This document shows positions 23,902 through 35,176 of a DNA stretch of 64,000 nucleotides, one piece after another (within the stretch, counting starts at the first letter, position 1; each line of letters starts with the position of its first letter). Origin of the DNA: Paramacrobiotus metropolitanus (Eukaryota; Tardigrada; Eutardigrada; Parachela; Macrobiotidae); the NCBI RefSeq assembly GCF_019649055.1, contig NW_026570234.1, positions 868,001 to 932,000 of the forward strand. Reading direction: 5' to 3'. Both the position numbers and the translations under genes were made by a program. The notes under the pieces were generated by a model, which did no database searches, had not been told where the DNA came from, and worked only from the letters and a program-made list of their open reading frames with translations.

Positions 23902-26900
23902 ATGGATAAACAGAGTCGCGCCTACCGTGAATCGATGTTGCTGTCGATGTCTGGTCCGCTGTCAATGTCAGAGCCTCAGCTGCTCAATGCGAAAAGCTCC
24001 GATCTTTCCCACGCTGATCATCCCTTGAACGGACATACATTGATGGATGTACCAAAAATGGACGAACGAAGGAATTCAGATGGAGATCTGCCTAGTTATC
24101 CTCGTTTAAGTATTCAAGATAAAAAGAAAATTGGACACAGGAGAGTAGATGAAGCCGGAAACATCACGTACAAAAAGGTATCTATGTTTATTTTGTCTCT
24201 AAATCTAAATTCCCGTGGGACTCTGGCTTTTATCTTACGCAGTTTTTGAAGACTATCTCCTGGTAATGTATTGGTTTAGCATTTATTAGCATGTATTTAC
24301 TTAGGTCCCGGCGAATGAGTTGATGCAAAGTATCCAAGAAGGCATCAGGCATTCCGTCAGCAAATTGGCCAGCGAACCCGAGCGAGATGTATTGTTTACG
24401 GATTTTGAAAATACTGAGATTGTCTTTCATCCCCGTGAGGGAACCAAATTTACTCCTGCACATAATCTGTCGGATTTCCACTTCAAAACCTACGCTCCTA
24501 TTGCCTTTCGGCATTTTCGCGAGACATTCGAAATCACGCCGGAAGATTACATGGTATGGCATATTTCGCGATTTTTCTGTTGCCATCTTGTGACTGAAGC
24601 GATGAGTTATTGACAGACTGCTTTTTTAACTTTTTTTATTGACGTCAGGTTAATGATTCATTTTTTGTATCACGGTTTTTTACGGGACTCTTTTTAATCA
24701 GTTGTGGGAAAGGTGGCAGCTGCCGTAAGACGGAAATCTTTAATTAAACATTTCGATGAGCATTGCTGCTGCGTTTCGCAGATGAGTGATGATAATATTA
24801 ATTTTCTGATAAGTAGTTATCGGTAGCGATTGTCAAACGTTAAATGTCATGCGTGCGGGGACATCTAGTTGCGTTTTACTTGGCGTTGATAATAAGCGTT
24901 CATTTTCTAAGAATCAATCAGCACATATTGTACGAGGCTTCTGCCCACGCACATGTGGAATTAACTTTGTTTGGACAATATAGAATTGCTGTGTCTGCCA
25001 TATTTTCACGTTTTATTCGGTAGCAAGCTGTCAGAATAAATTCTGAATGGATGCCTGAAGTTAATCAGACAAGAAACTAGATGAAAGTCCAAGTGAAAAT
25101 TTATGCGTTTATATATGAAAATTTTTGAATGAAGCAGAAAAGTTAAAAACTTACGTCCATTCTAAATTTTAGATCTCAAACCATATAATTATCTCATTTT
25201 AGATCTCATACAGTTGTGGTGAAAGTACATAGCTGTTGTCTGTGCGATACACTTTCACTGCTCGGATTTAGCAAAACATTTATTTAGGATTTAGTCTCAT
25301 ATTTAGATCTAGTTTTTAGCTGGTGTAAACAGTATTTTTTACGATATTGCAGGGGACTCGCTAAATACTGATAAAAATTCAGATTGTGCTTTTTGCTTGC
25401 AGATGTCGTTGTGTACAGAACCTTTGATTGAAATTTCCAACCCCGGCGCAAGCGGATCTCTGTTTTACTTGTCAGAAGACGAAATGTTTATTCTCAAGAC
25501 GGTTGAGCATAGCGAAGCGGAATTTTTGCTCAAATTGCTACCGCAGTATTATATGAACATTGTTCAAAATCCCCGTACATTATTACCAAAATTTTTTGGA
25601 CTCTACTGCTACAAAGCACTGGGCAAGAATGTACGAATGCTCGTCATGGACAACATCCTTCCGCGAAGGATTAAGTACCATCATAAATTCGATCTCAAGG
25701 GCTCATCGTATAAGCGTTTTGCCTCCGACAAGGAGAAAACCAAGACCGTCCCAACGCTGAAAGACCTGGATTTCGCTGAATTATACCCGGAAGGAATTTT
25801 CCTGGGCAATGAGACGTATTTGCAATTGATGAGTTTGTTCAAGCGTGATACACTGGTGCTGCAGAGCTTTAAGATTATGGACTACTCTTTGCTGCTTGGA
25901 ATTCACAATCTCGATAAGGATATCCAGGAGGCACAGAAGCTCAACGAGAATTTACAGTCGGCAGCTGGAGATGGCTCACCGCCTGTACAAGATGACCAGA
26001 TATTGGATAAGAGATTAGGAAGGACGCGGTCTATTAATCGGGCCCGATTGGCCGCCTTTCAGCGTGCCAATATTAATGATCAGAGTCCCGATGAGGGTCT
26101 TTTGAAGGCCACAGTTACCCGGCAGCCGTCGACGATTAGTGATGGGACCGGTGTAGAAGATGAATGGACGAAAGCGTTGATGCAGGCTAATATTGATCCA
26201 GACCTTGTGTAAGTGCACTAAAGCTGATTGTTTATCTGGATTCTTAATTACTGTTCGTGTCGCAAACCGGAAAAATCGATGCGGACTAGTAAGTTTATTT
26301 CGTATCTGAAGTAGTGGAAAATCTTATAATGAGTATGACCAATGGGTAATTTGGTGGAATTAACGGTAGGATAGGGAGTGTTGTTTCGGTCGGTGAGCAC
26401 CGTAAACATGTTAGCATTCCGGTGGAGGTTTCGGTAGCTTTATCCAGTATTATTTATTCAAACGGTTGCTTTTCTGATGGGACTAGACCGTATCACTAAA
26501 CCTAATGGCAGAAGCATGACCAGATGGGGAAATGGCTTTCTTGATTTATATGCATCTGATCATTTTGGATGTTTAATGATGCAATCGAAACTATTGATTC
26601 ATGAATCGCCGACAAATCACGGCCTGGGGACGTTTGTTGACATTGCCGTTTACGCAGAGCAAAGAGAGAATGCGCAAAAAAGTATTCCCTTCATCATGCG
26701 ATGATATCAAGAGCAAATATAGGGTCATTTTAGCAGATAAATTTCTTACCGTCTCAACTCTTAATACCAGTTGCGACAGTGCTTTACCTATGCTTACAGC
26801 TGTATACATTTAGGTACAGTACTTGGTTTATATGCAGTATTGATGCGAGGTTGCTAGCAAAAACACAGACAAACAAAGCCAAAATTCAAACCACAAAAAA

Positions 26901-28500
26901 ATTACTGTTACTGTACATGCAACAAAATTAGTGTTACAAAACAAAACAACAAAATGTTTTAGTAATAACAGTTACTGTTAACTTTTTTGATTATTTGTGA
27001 TTGGTGATTGACATAGTGCTTTATGGAAGTTAACAGTTAACTTGTGTAACATGTAGTATTTGCCTATACTTATCTTACTGTTTGCTAGTACTTCATTGCA
27101 CCAATATAGCTAAGAAACCAGCCTACGCTTTACCCCATTAAAAGATTCTCTAAACCGCTGTTTTTTTTCAGAGGCGGAAGTATATTAGGAAAAACACCAA
27201 AAGGCGAACGGCTTTTGATATTCATGGGTATCATTGATATTCTCCAGTACTGGAAGTTACGCAAGAAGCTTGAACATGCTTTTAAGTCGATCTTTCACGA
27301 TGGAGTAAGTTGGAGAAAGTTTGCGCTAACTTTCACAGGATTGACATGAGACATATTTTCTTGGTAGAATACCATTTCCGTTTGCCATCCGACGTTTTAC
27401 GCCAAGCGCTTTCAAGAATTTATGGCCGAAAAGGTGTTCCGCCCGCAGATTGACTCCCTGAAATTTAAACTTGCGGACATCCCAATGCGACTATCATCAC
27501 GCTTGCATCCACCATTACTCCACATGCCGAATCAACCTATTGCCAAAAGAAACAGCTTGAGCCGCTCTACATTGCCCAATACAGTCCCGGTGAAGACTTT
27601 CGTTAAAACTGGCAGTCTAACAAGACATCCCAATGCTCTCCAGCCGGATATTGTGGCCAGTGCTACCGGTGGAACGGATACGTCGTCGTCGATCGGTATT
27701 TCCTCGCACCCCACCTCCGAGAGCGCGTCACCTCTCGGTCATACGAAACTACGCATTCGGAACTCATTCAATAAGCCGATAGTAATTCGTGATGCCGGCT
27801 CGGCGGGAGATATCGCGCTGGACACGATAGCGATTGAGGGGGTTATGATTAGGATGGATGGCGATGAAGATGATGTACGGATACGGAGCGGGTCGGCGTT
27901 AAGTTCCGGGACGTCGGTCAGTGCGACCAGAGTGAAACTGGTAGAATTGGTGGAAATGTCCACGGTGCCGGAGCATTTCTTCACGGATAGGCCAAAGAGT
28001 CCGAGGGATGCATTACAAGATGGAACGAGTTTTGCCATAACGCAGGTGTCAGAAGGAACTCAGACGGCCGGTGCAGTGATTGCTGAACCTGACTATGAAG
28101 AGGTTTGTCACTTTATTAATCTTGCATGCTAGCATGCCCATATGGACATGCTGATTGTTGGTTAATTCAGTGAAAGTGTAGAATTTACTGATTTGGGGGT
28201 GCCTTGACACGGGAATGAAAAATATCAAGGGTCTGCTAAATTTTGAAAATTGAAAAGTTATAATATGTGCAGATTGCAGTTTGGTGATTTTATAATCTGG
28301 CAAGAATTCGTATGACTCTTTGCATTAACATTCTTTACGATGTTATTGCTCAAGCCGTATGCAGAATTACTTTTTAATTGAGGTCACACGCGCTCTAAAG
28401 ATGATGAGACGTGCCTTGATGCTAAATATACTGTATTGACTTATCTTATTACTTGCTGTTGCTAATTTCGCTTTGGGTTTATTTTTAGACGGATCTTTAG
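23902..28500 (+). CDS. PIP5K1: Type I phosphatidylinositol 4-phosphate 5-kinase
   Basis: Makes PI(4,5)P2 at the plasma membrane. Exons 23902-24177, 24305-24553, 25403-26208, 27172-27304, 27368-28102 and a 12-base last exon 28489-28500 join with matching phases to give 736 residues. The kinase core runs from about residue 100: [11 protein letters not shown] (nucleotide loop), FILKTV with Lys 207, [13 protein letters not shown] (271-282), and IMDYSLLLG with Asp 335. The activation loop [18 protein letters not shown] matches type I and not type II enzymes. The N-terminus is Ser-rich; the C-terminal 200 residues are low-complexity. The last exon adds only Thr-Asp-Leu and the stop, giving a YEETDL end that fits a class I PDZ ligand. 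Reading through the exon 5 donor would instead add VCHFINLAC. Confidence 0.93.
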
Positions 28501-29110
28501 AACCTTGAAGTGATTACCTTTTCATGATGATTCCTGAACTCGATTGACGGACGCTATGAAATTCCTTTATTACTGCTTTCATGTTTTGTGACTGCTCTTC
28601 GGGGTATGATATGTAAGTTATTTCAGTTTGTTAGTTTTATTCATTTTATTGAGTGTAATGGATGCGATTTTTGCCAAACTTAATGATCCTGCCAAGATTA
28701 CTGTATCCAATTGAGCACATTGCTTGAGACTTTTGTCTTTATGAAAGAAGAACGCAGCAAATCTGTTGGTGATTACGAAAAATAAAGGTGAAAACATACC
28801 ACGCAAAACATGGTATGAATATGGGTACTTATCCTTTGATTGGTTTTGACAATGTAGTTGTACGTTGTGTGAAGTATGCGTTTTTTGACTGCGGAAAAAT
28901 ATTGCGTCACGCGGCATCTGGCAGAAGTTCTTTGATACAGAAGCCTTATTGTTAAGCGTTGTTCCAAATGAAGCAGAATATTTATATACTGTACTGCATT
29001 CCACAATCAGCGTGCATGTAATCATGCACAGTATCATCGACTCATTCGGCTGACGTGATAGAAAGTTTCACCGTATTAATGACACCAGAGCAGCTCAGTG
29101 GGTACTTAAT
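28501..29110. other. Convergent 3' region of PIP5K1 and SIRT4
   Basis: About 0.6 kb between two converging stop codons. A 139-codon minus-strand open frame here (28618-29037) overlaps another frame and has no family features. I read it as untranslated sequence. Confidence 0.4.
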
Positions 29111-30960
29111 CTACAGATTGCTTGCACTTCTGGATAATAAATCAGTACAGCGAATTCGATCGATCCTCTCAGATGCTAAATGATCAGCTCGTGTAGGTCC
29201 AATATTTACAATACAAATTGGTTTACCAAGTTCTGCTGCTCGAAGGGCAAAGCGATATCCAGAAAACACCTAAAACAAAACTTTCGTAGTAAATTTCGTA
29301 CCTTATAATAATGTTACAAAATACGAGCACAAGTGAAAAGTAGAAAACTATAGATTACGTACAGACTGTAGTGTGCACTGCACACTGTGCAGGTAGTCTA
29401 TGGCGACACTTTACACTTGCCTTACTTCTCTACTCAGCTCTAGATGTTACATTTTACAGGTGCAGTGCCGTAATACTGCCTATTAACAAAACTAATAACA
29501 GCTCCCAAAGAGACATAAAAGAGCCACCTACGCTTTCAAGGTATTTTATAAAACAAGATTAAAGCACATTCATACTTCAAGCCTGCAACAAGTTAATTCA
29601 ACGTACAAACTAATTAATTCTCATTTAAGATTTTTACAAATTCGACGTTAATGCAAACCGGCCGGAGGCCGAGGTTTGTCTTGTAAAAAAGAGATTAAAG
29701 CAAATTCAAACGTCACGCCTGTAGGAAATTAATTCAATCGACAAAACATTAAAAACTGAACGAAACCGTAGCTAGTTTTATCACTCAATGGTATGGTCGC
29801 TTTTACTGTCTATTGTCTAGGCAGTCCAAAAAGGAAAATCTTTCAAAAAGCAAAAAGATGCGAACAGTACGCTATGTAGTATGTGCAATGAGTTACAAAA
29901 CGCAAAATTGGACGCTGAAAAACATAACAAAACCTAAAAAGGGAAAAAGTCATAGCGCTCCACTCTGCAGTTAGCCACACCTCCTTTACAGTACCTGTAG
30001 AGATGATCCCAACACCAGCAATCCATCGCATTCTGTGACTTTTTCGAACACCAAGTCTACCCTCCGTTTGGGCACATTCTCCCCAAAATACACAATATTC
30101 GGTTTCATAATCCCTCCGCACTCTGCACAGGAAACAACGGTGAAGCCGGCGATTTTCTCATCAGTCAATTCGACATCCGCGTCCGGCCGCAATTCCGCGG
30201 CGCTAACCGATGCATGGGGATGATGAAAATCAGGATTCCGCTGTCGAAGTTCGTCTTGAAACGCAATGCGCGTAACCATCCGCTGGCAGCTCAAACATCC
30301 CACTTGAAACGCACTGCCATGCAGTTCTGTGACGCGGCGCGCACCCGCTTTCAGATGCAGTCCATCCACATTTTGCGTCACCAGCCAGTGCAGCGCGGGA
30401 GCCGTCGAGCGCTGCTCCAATTTGGCTAGGAATTTATGCGTAAAATTAGGCTGGACTTGCGAGAAGTTGGGCCATCCAACATAATTACGAGCCCAGTAAC
30501 GCTGACGAAACTTCTCGCTGTTGATGAAATCCTGGTACTGAATGGGACGACTGGACGATGTGGCATACAGTCCCACTCCTTCGCTGCGATAATCTGCGAA
30601 ACAGCCATGAACAGTCGCTGGAACAATCTTATATAGCTTGGCGGCCTTGCCCAGCTGTTAGGGACGCAACCTTGCAGTTCGCAGTAAAAGTCACACTGCT
30701 GCGTTTGCTGCACATCTAAGATGTGACATCTTACCTGGAATCCCAGATTCCGTCGAGATCCCAGCGCCAGTGAGAACTACTAGACGCTGCTTATTTTTTA
30801 GAAAGTCTTCAAACTTTTGAACATCAGCTTCCCGGGAAGGCACATGAGGAGGAACAAATTTCAAGGGATTCGAATCAAATTTCAGTCCTGGATTGACTAT
30901 GGTCGCATAACCGTGGCGAGATACAGAGGCAGTCACTTTCCAGTGCTTGCTGTATTTCAT
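29111..30960 (-). CDS. SIRT4: NAD-dependent sirtuin SIRT4, mitochondrial
   Basis: Mitochondrial class II sirtuin with lipoamidase, deacylase and ADP-ribosyltransferase activities in other animals. Exons 30735-30960, 29995-30593 and 29111-29269 join with matching phases to give 327 residues, close to human SIRT4 (314). The N-terminus is basic, without acidic residues in its first 28, and fits a mitochondrial presequence. NAD-binding motifs: TGAGISTESGIPDYRS (64-79) and TQNVDGLH (148-155). The catalytic His is about 167 in TELHGS. The zinc cysteines are paired as CLSC (175/178) and CAEC (231/234). RPIQYQDF, RYWARNYVGWP and VNIGPTR are SIRT4-specific. The start is the ATG of MKYSKHW; an upstream frame lacks an ATG. 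Divergent from TDG. Confidence 0.95.
29545..29747. repeat. Degenerate direct repeat inside SIRT4 intron 2
   Basis: 29545-29610 and 29680-29747 are related copies of an approximately 66-base AT-rich unit sharing GATTAAAGCA, GCCTG and TTAATTCAA in the same order. Between them, 29654-29678 is a GC-rich hairpin (CAAACCGGCC pairing with GGCCGAGGTTTG, one bulge). Origin unknown. Confidence 0.55.
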
Positions 30961-31401
30961 TTGGCTGATAAAACACCCGCACACCAATTCGCACCTTCTG
31001 GCACGAACAATTCTGTTTATTGATAATGGTAATTCAAACAAAATGCCAATGAAATTCTAATGCGTCTAAAAGTAAAAACCCCAAACACTCAAAGACAGCA
31101 AAAGCAAGTCTCTGCTCTGTCGTAGGTCCCAAACAGCTGATTGAGATCAGAAGACTGCCGGCTGAGTGGGGTCGCTTATACGAAGGAAATGTTTACTGGG
31201 TACGCGCACTACGCGTACGTTCTTTTATAAGTTTTATTCCTCACGATTCATGGCAAAAAACGTCAGTTTGGATTTCTTTCTTTAGTTCAAACTCTTTGTC
31301 CTTTGTCCGAACCGTTCTTATACTGTCGTCGGGTGAAGTTCTTCGTCTTCTCGAACTCAGGTTTTGATTTTTCTCTGCACTGGGCAGTACAACAGCTATC
31401 A
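30961..31401. promoter_or_regulatory. Probable bidirectional promoter of SIRT4 and TDG
   Basis: Only 441 bases separate the start codons of the head-to-head SIRT4 and TDG genes. No TATA box is evident. Both 5' untranslated regions must lie here. Confidence 0.5.
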
Positions 31402-32175
31402 ATGTCCGAAACAGACGCACCGGACAAAGCGAAGCGATTTGATTTTTCGCATCTGGCATTCCATGCACCGAAACCATCCATCCCAGTTAGCGCCGATCAT
31501 GAAGAGATCGAAGATGAGAAGCCAAAGAAACGCAGAAAAACTGCCGCCGGTTCAGAATCTCACTCTCCATCCAAGCTGGCTCAGACCATGAGCACGCTGA
31601 AGGACATTCGATTATCCGATTTTCTCCGTTACGAACTGGACATCATCATTGTCGGCTTCAATCCAGGCAGAAACTCCGCCAGCCATGGACATCACTACGC
31701 CGGCCCGGGAAATCATTTCTGGAAGTGTCTGCATTTGTCCGGACTGGTTCCGGAACCCTTGACATTTCACGACGATGCGCGCATCACCGAGTTCGGAATT
31801 GGCCTGACGAATATCGTCTCACGCCCGTCCAGTAGCAGTTCCGAGTTGTCCAAAGCCGAACTGCGCGAGGGCGCCGCCGAAGTGCGCAGGAAGATGGTTG
31901 AGTATGAGCCGAAGATTGTGGTGTTCAATGGAGTGGGGATCTACGAAGCGTTCTCGGGTACGAAGACATTCCGTTTGGGTAGACAGGAGCAGGTGTTGAA
32001 GGGACGAACAGGCAGTGATATTCTCCTGTATGTAATGCCATCGTCCAGTCCGAGAGGATCCAAATGGCCGCGATTAGAAGACAAATTGAAGTTTTATCAA
32101 GGAGTTGTGCATTTACGAGAATTTATCCAAGGAAAGGTGGAGAAATTGGAGATGGATAAAGTGGTGTTTGATTAG
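31402..32175 (+). CDS. TDG: G/T mismatch-specific thymine DNA glycosylase
   Basis: Base-excision repair enzyme of the nucleus that removes thymine or uracil opposite guanine, and oxidised methylcytosines. A single exon encodes 257 residues. A disordered N-terminus carries a nuclear signal (PKKRRK, about 41-46). The catalytic fold begins at LDIIIVGFNPG, with the catalytic Asn at about 87. GHHYAGPGNHFWKCL (96-110) is nearly the vertebrate sequence. The second motif, YVMPSSSPRG, carries the loop that inserts into DNA. Human TDG is longer at both ends, so this is a compact form similar to the catalytic core. The start is the ATG of MSETDAPD; the frame is open upstream without an ATG. The lack of introns contrasts with most neighbours. 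Confidence 0.95.
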   Translation: MSETDAPDKAKRFDFSHLAFHAPKPSIPVSADHEEIEDEKPKKRRKTAAGSESHSPSKLAQTMSTLKDIRLSDFLRYELDIIIVGFNPGRNSASHGHHYAGPGNHFWKCLHLSGLVPEPLTFHDDARITEFGIGLTNIVSRPSSSSSELSKAELREGAAEVRRKMVEYEPKIVVFNGVGIYEAFSGTKTFRLGRQEQVLKGRTGSDILLYVMPSSSPRGSKWPRLEDKLKFYQGVVHLREFIQGKVEKLEMDKVVFD

Positions 32176-32806
32176 AAGCAATTCTTGACTAAATTTCTAT
32201 CTGCTCGGCTGCTTCGTTTCGGATGTGCTCCTTTATACGTATTCGAAATCAATCGATTCGACTGCATGTTAATCCTAAACAGATGTTTGGCATCTTTACA
32301 GTTTCGCTGTTCGTCTGTTCGTAATGTTATAATCTCAGGAACGGAACATCAGATGATCATATCACTACTGCATAAAGAATACGTCCGATTGTTTTGTACA
32401 GTTTTGGTAAGATTTGTTGTTGATCATCCAAAAAATTTTGTGAATATTCGATATTTAGTTGTAGGATACATGTGCTATAAATTCGAATATTTAAACAGTA
32501 TTCAGTTGCTTAGTATCTCTTTTCTCTGAGAAACATATTCGGTTTTTAGAGGTCAGATTAGTTGAGTCTTTTGCAGCCGGCATACCGGCAAATCTTCGTA
32601 CCGCTTAATACAAATGCACCTACCGTGGTAGAATTCTGGTGTTTCGGTATATATATTGTAAGCGTTTTTTTGTACAGTGAAAGTATTTTTTTACAGTTTT
32701 CAAAATGATCGGTCACATTTCAGTTAAGGTTCTACAGATTTCTGTCCATTACAATCGTTGAAAACCCCGGCAGTATTTGTAACTGCATTCATTATATTTG
32801 TGAGAA
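32176..32806. other. Intergenic region after TDG
   Basis: About 0.63 kb between TDG and the first exon of the WD40 gene on the same strand. No feature other than AT-rich sequence. Confidence 0.45.
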
Positions 32807-34359
32807 ATGAACAGCACTTCTGGGCACCATGCCTCTGATGGTATTTACCAGTCGAAAACTGAGACAAACATTGTATTTTCCACTGATCTGCGAAAGGTTA
32901 TTTCCGTATTGCTGCTCGAAGCATGCTAGCATTTCGACTTTCGACGTTTCTTTCGAGTGCGGGATATATACATACTCTGTATATGGGCTTTACTTACGTT
33001 TTGCCATTCTTACGTTAATTGTTTGAAATAGGCATTCATTGAACGTACTACAGAGTACGTTACCACTGAAACGACTGCGTGTTAGCGCTTTCATATATTG
33101 CAAAACCTTCTTTAATTGAGCGACACTTGTCTTGTAGGCTCTCATCAAACGAGTTCATCTTGGAAATGGCGCCGTCGAATCTGTCAAGTTCTTCGGAAGC
33201 GATGACCGTATTTTAACAACTTCGGATGAACCAGGGGTAAAGGTCTGGAAAATTTGGGATCGACAGTTGGAATGCGTCATTGGAGCAAAAGCTGGCCCGA
33301 TATCCCAAACTTGCTTTACTTCCGGTCTTACTCAGTAAGAGCCTACCTTTTGCTTGCACAGAGGCGAATTAAAATATTCTTATTTCATCATTCTGTCCGC
33401 TGCAGATGCACAATTTTTGCAAACCGCTTTTATATATTAAAGTAACCAACGTATATTTTTGTAACTAAAATGCTTCTGATTTTCCTGCTATTCATAAAAA
33501 ATTAAGATGGGAGACAGCCACTGCAAAATCACGATCTGTTTCACTTGGATTCAGTTTAATTGCAAATGCTGTTAGGTTGATTGGCACGGGCATGGATTCG
33601 TTTTTGTACGTTTGGGATGTTCCTTCGGGCCGTTCAGTATGGACACGTGAGGCTGATTTTAGCCTGCTGTGCTGCGATATCTCTTCCGACAACCAGACGA
33701 TCGCCACCGGGTCGGATTTCAATCATGACCTTACTCTTTGGGATCTTCGTACCGGAAATCCTGTTGCATCGTTCTCCTCATTTTTCTCGGGCAGTATCAC
33801 CTCGGTTGCGTTTTGCCCCGATAAACTGCGTCTGGCGGCTGTTTCTCTGGACGACCCGGTTAAAATCTTTGATCTGCGCGTGAACAAGCCGACGCTGACC
33901 CTGCACGATGATAGCGTTATAGTGACAGATTTGTCGTGGTGTCGGGATGGCCGCAAACTGCTGACCAGTGCCATGAATTCCCGCGTCTACGTTTATGACG
34001 TCAGCACGGGTGAATATCGGGATAATCCGGAAAGATTGTCGCCGTTAATCGACAGACCGGCGTGTTTTACTTGCTGTGACTGGTCCAGTCTGGAGTCGCG
34101 GTGGTTTGCATGTGGCTCGACTGATGGACATGTGTCGGTGTGGGACGCCGACCGGAATGAAGGACTGTTTGATCTGTTGTCGCATGCCGATGCGATGATC
34201 AAGGATTGCGCCTTTAGCCCGAGCGGGAATTGTTTGATTACGGTGTGCAGTGATGGCACTGGGAGATTGTGGTTGATGGATGATTTGAAGAGTACAAAAA
34301 GATATAAAGAAAAAGTGGAAAATTATCCATTTGTCAAAAAGGTGAGAGTGGCGATATAA
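32807..34359 (+). CDS. WD40-repeat protein, WDR88-like
   Basis: Beta-propeller scaffold protein of unknown role. Exons 32807-32896, 33138-33334 and 33507-34359 keep frame to give 379 residues. Repeats are visible as GVKVWKIWD, SFLYVWDV, LTLWDLR, VKIFDLR, VYVYDVSTGEYR, VSVWDA and GRLWLMDD, so about seven blades. The order and spacing (GSDFNHDLTLWD, the blade ending VYVYDVSTGEYR) resemble vertebrate WDR88, from memory of that family; this is a tentative match. The acceptor of exon 3 is AAG, not CAG or TAG. An alternative ending exists: the GTGAGA donor at 34342 with an acceptor near 34392 would replace the last residues with TVE. The start is the first ATG that keeps frame into exon 2. Confidence 0.78.
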
Positions 34360-35176
34360 GTTGAGTTGCTAACAAGAAACGGGCATCATTTAGACAGTAG
34401 AGTAACAAACTATTTTCCGCGAGCACAAGCGTTACATGCGCAGATAGGCTGTAAATTGAGTGACTTGAAAGCTGTACTCCTGCTTTACCAGGGTGTGTGT
34501 TAAATTTCGCTTGGCATAACGTTTTAAGCGCGTCAGTACCAAACGCACACCAGGATCATCAAATGCCTATTTCAAAGTATTATTACTGGCCGCTTGCAAC
34601 GATAAAACTTACCCAAGAGAAATAGTATGCATCTTGTATGATTGTTTTAGTGCTGTCGTTGTGGAACTCGGTTTCGCGGACATGTTGATTCAAAGGAGAT
34701 GAAATTTTCCGTTGAAGATTTGTGCCCATACTGCCGTTTACGAAATGCAACCACTAAGCACTGCATCTCAGACAAAACCGATATCAAGTGGAAATAATGA
34801 GGCGGAATGTTTCGTGTAAGTTTGTGGTTAATTCATTAAACTTTTATTTATTTATGCTTTTTTGGGGTTTTGTGTGCATGAAGTTGAGCGAATTGATTGG
34901 TAATTGTAATACGTCGCACAATCTGACTGGTTTCCAGCCGGATGGCTAATGTCGTACTATTGTTGTTTCTTTTATTGCCTTTTGATTGGGCGCCAAAAAT
35001 GTAAAGTGAACACGATAATTACAAAACGTGCATGAATTACGAAATTACTGATAGCAGTAAATTCCATTGGGTATAGCAATTGCCACGCTGTTTATTATGC
35101 ATAAATTGTGTTTATAAAATGTATCACATTTTGCTCAGTACAGGTGTCAGAGTCCAAAATCCTCCGCACATACCGG
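34360..35176. other. Convergent intergenic region
   Basis: About 0.8 kb between the WD40 gene stop and the RhoGEF stop on the opposite strand. AT-rich, with no coding signal. Confidence 0.45.

Noticed and set aside
24230..24586. 118-codon minus-strand frame opposite PIP5K1 exon 2
   Set aside because: Antisense shadow of a well-supported kinase exon.
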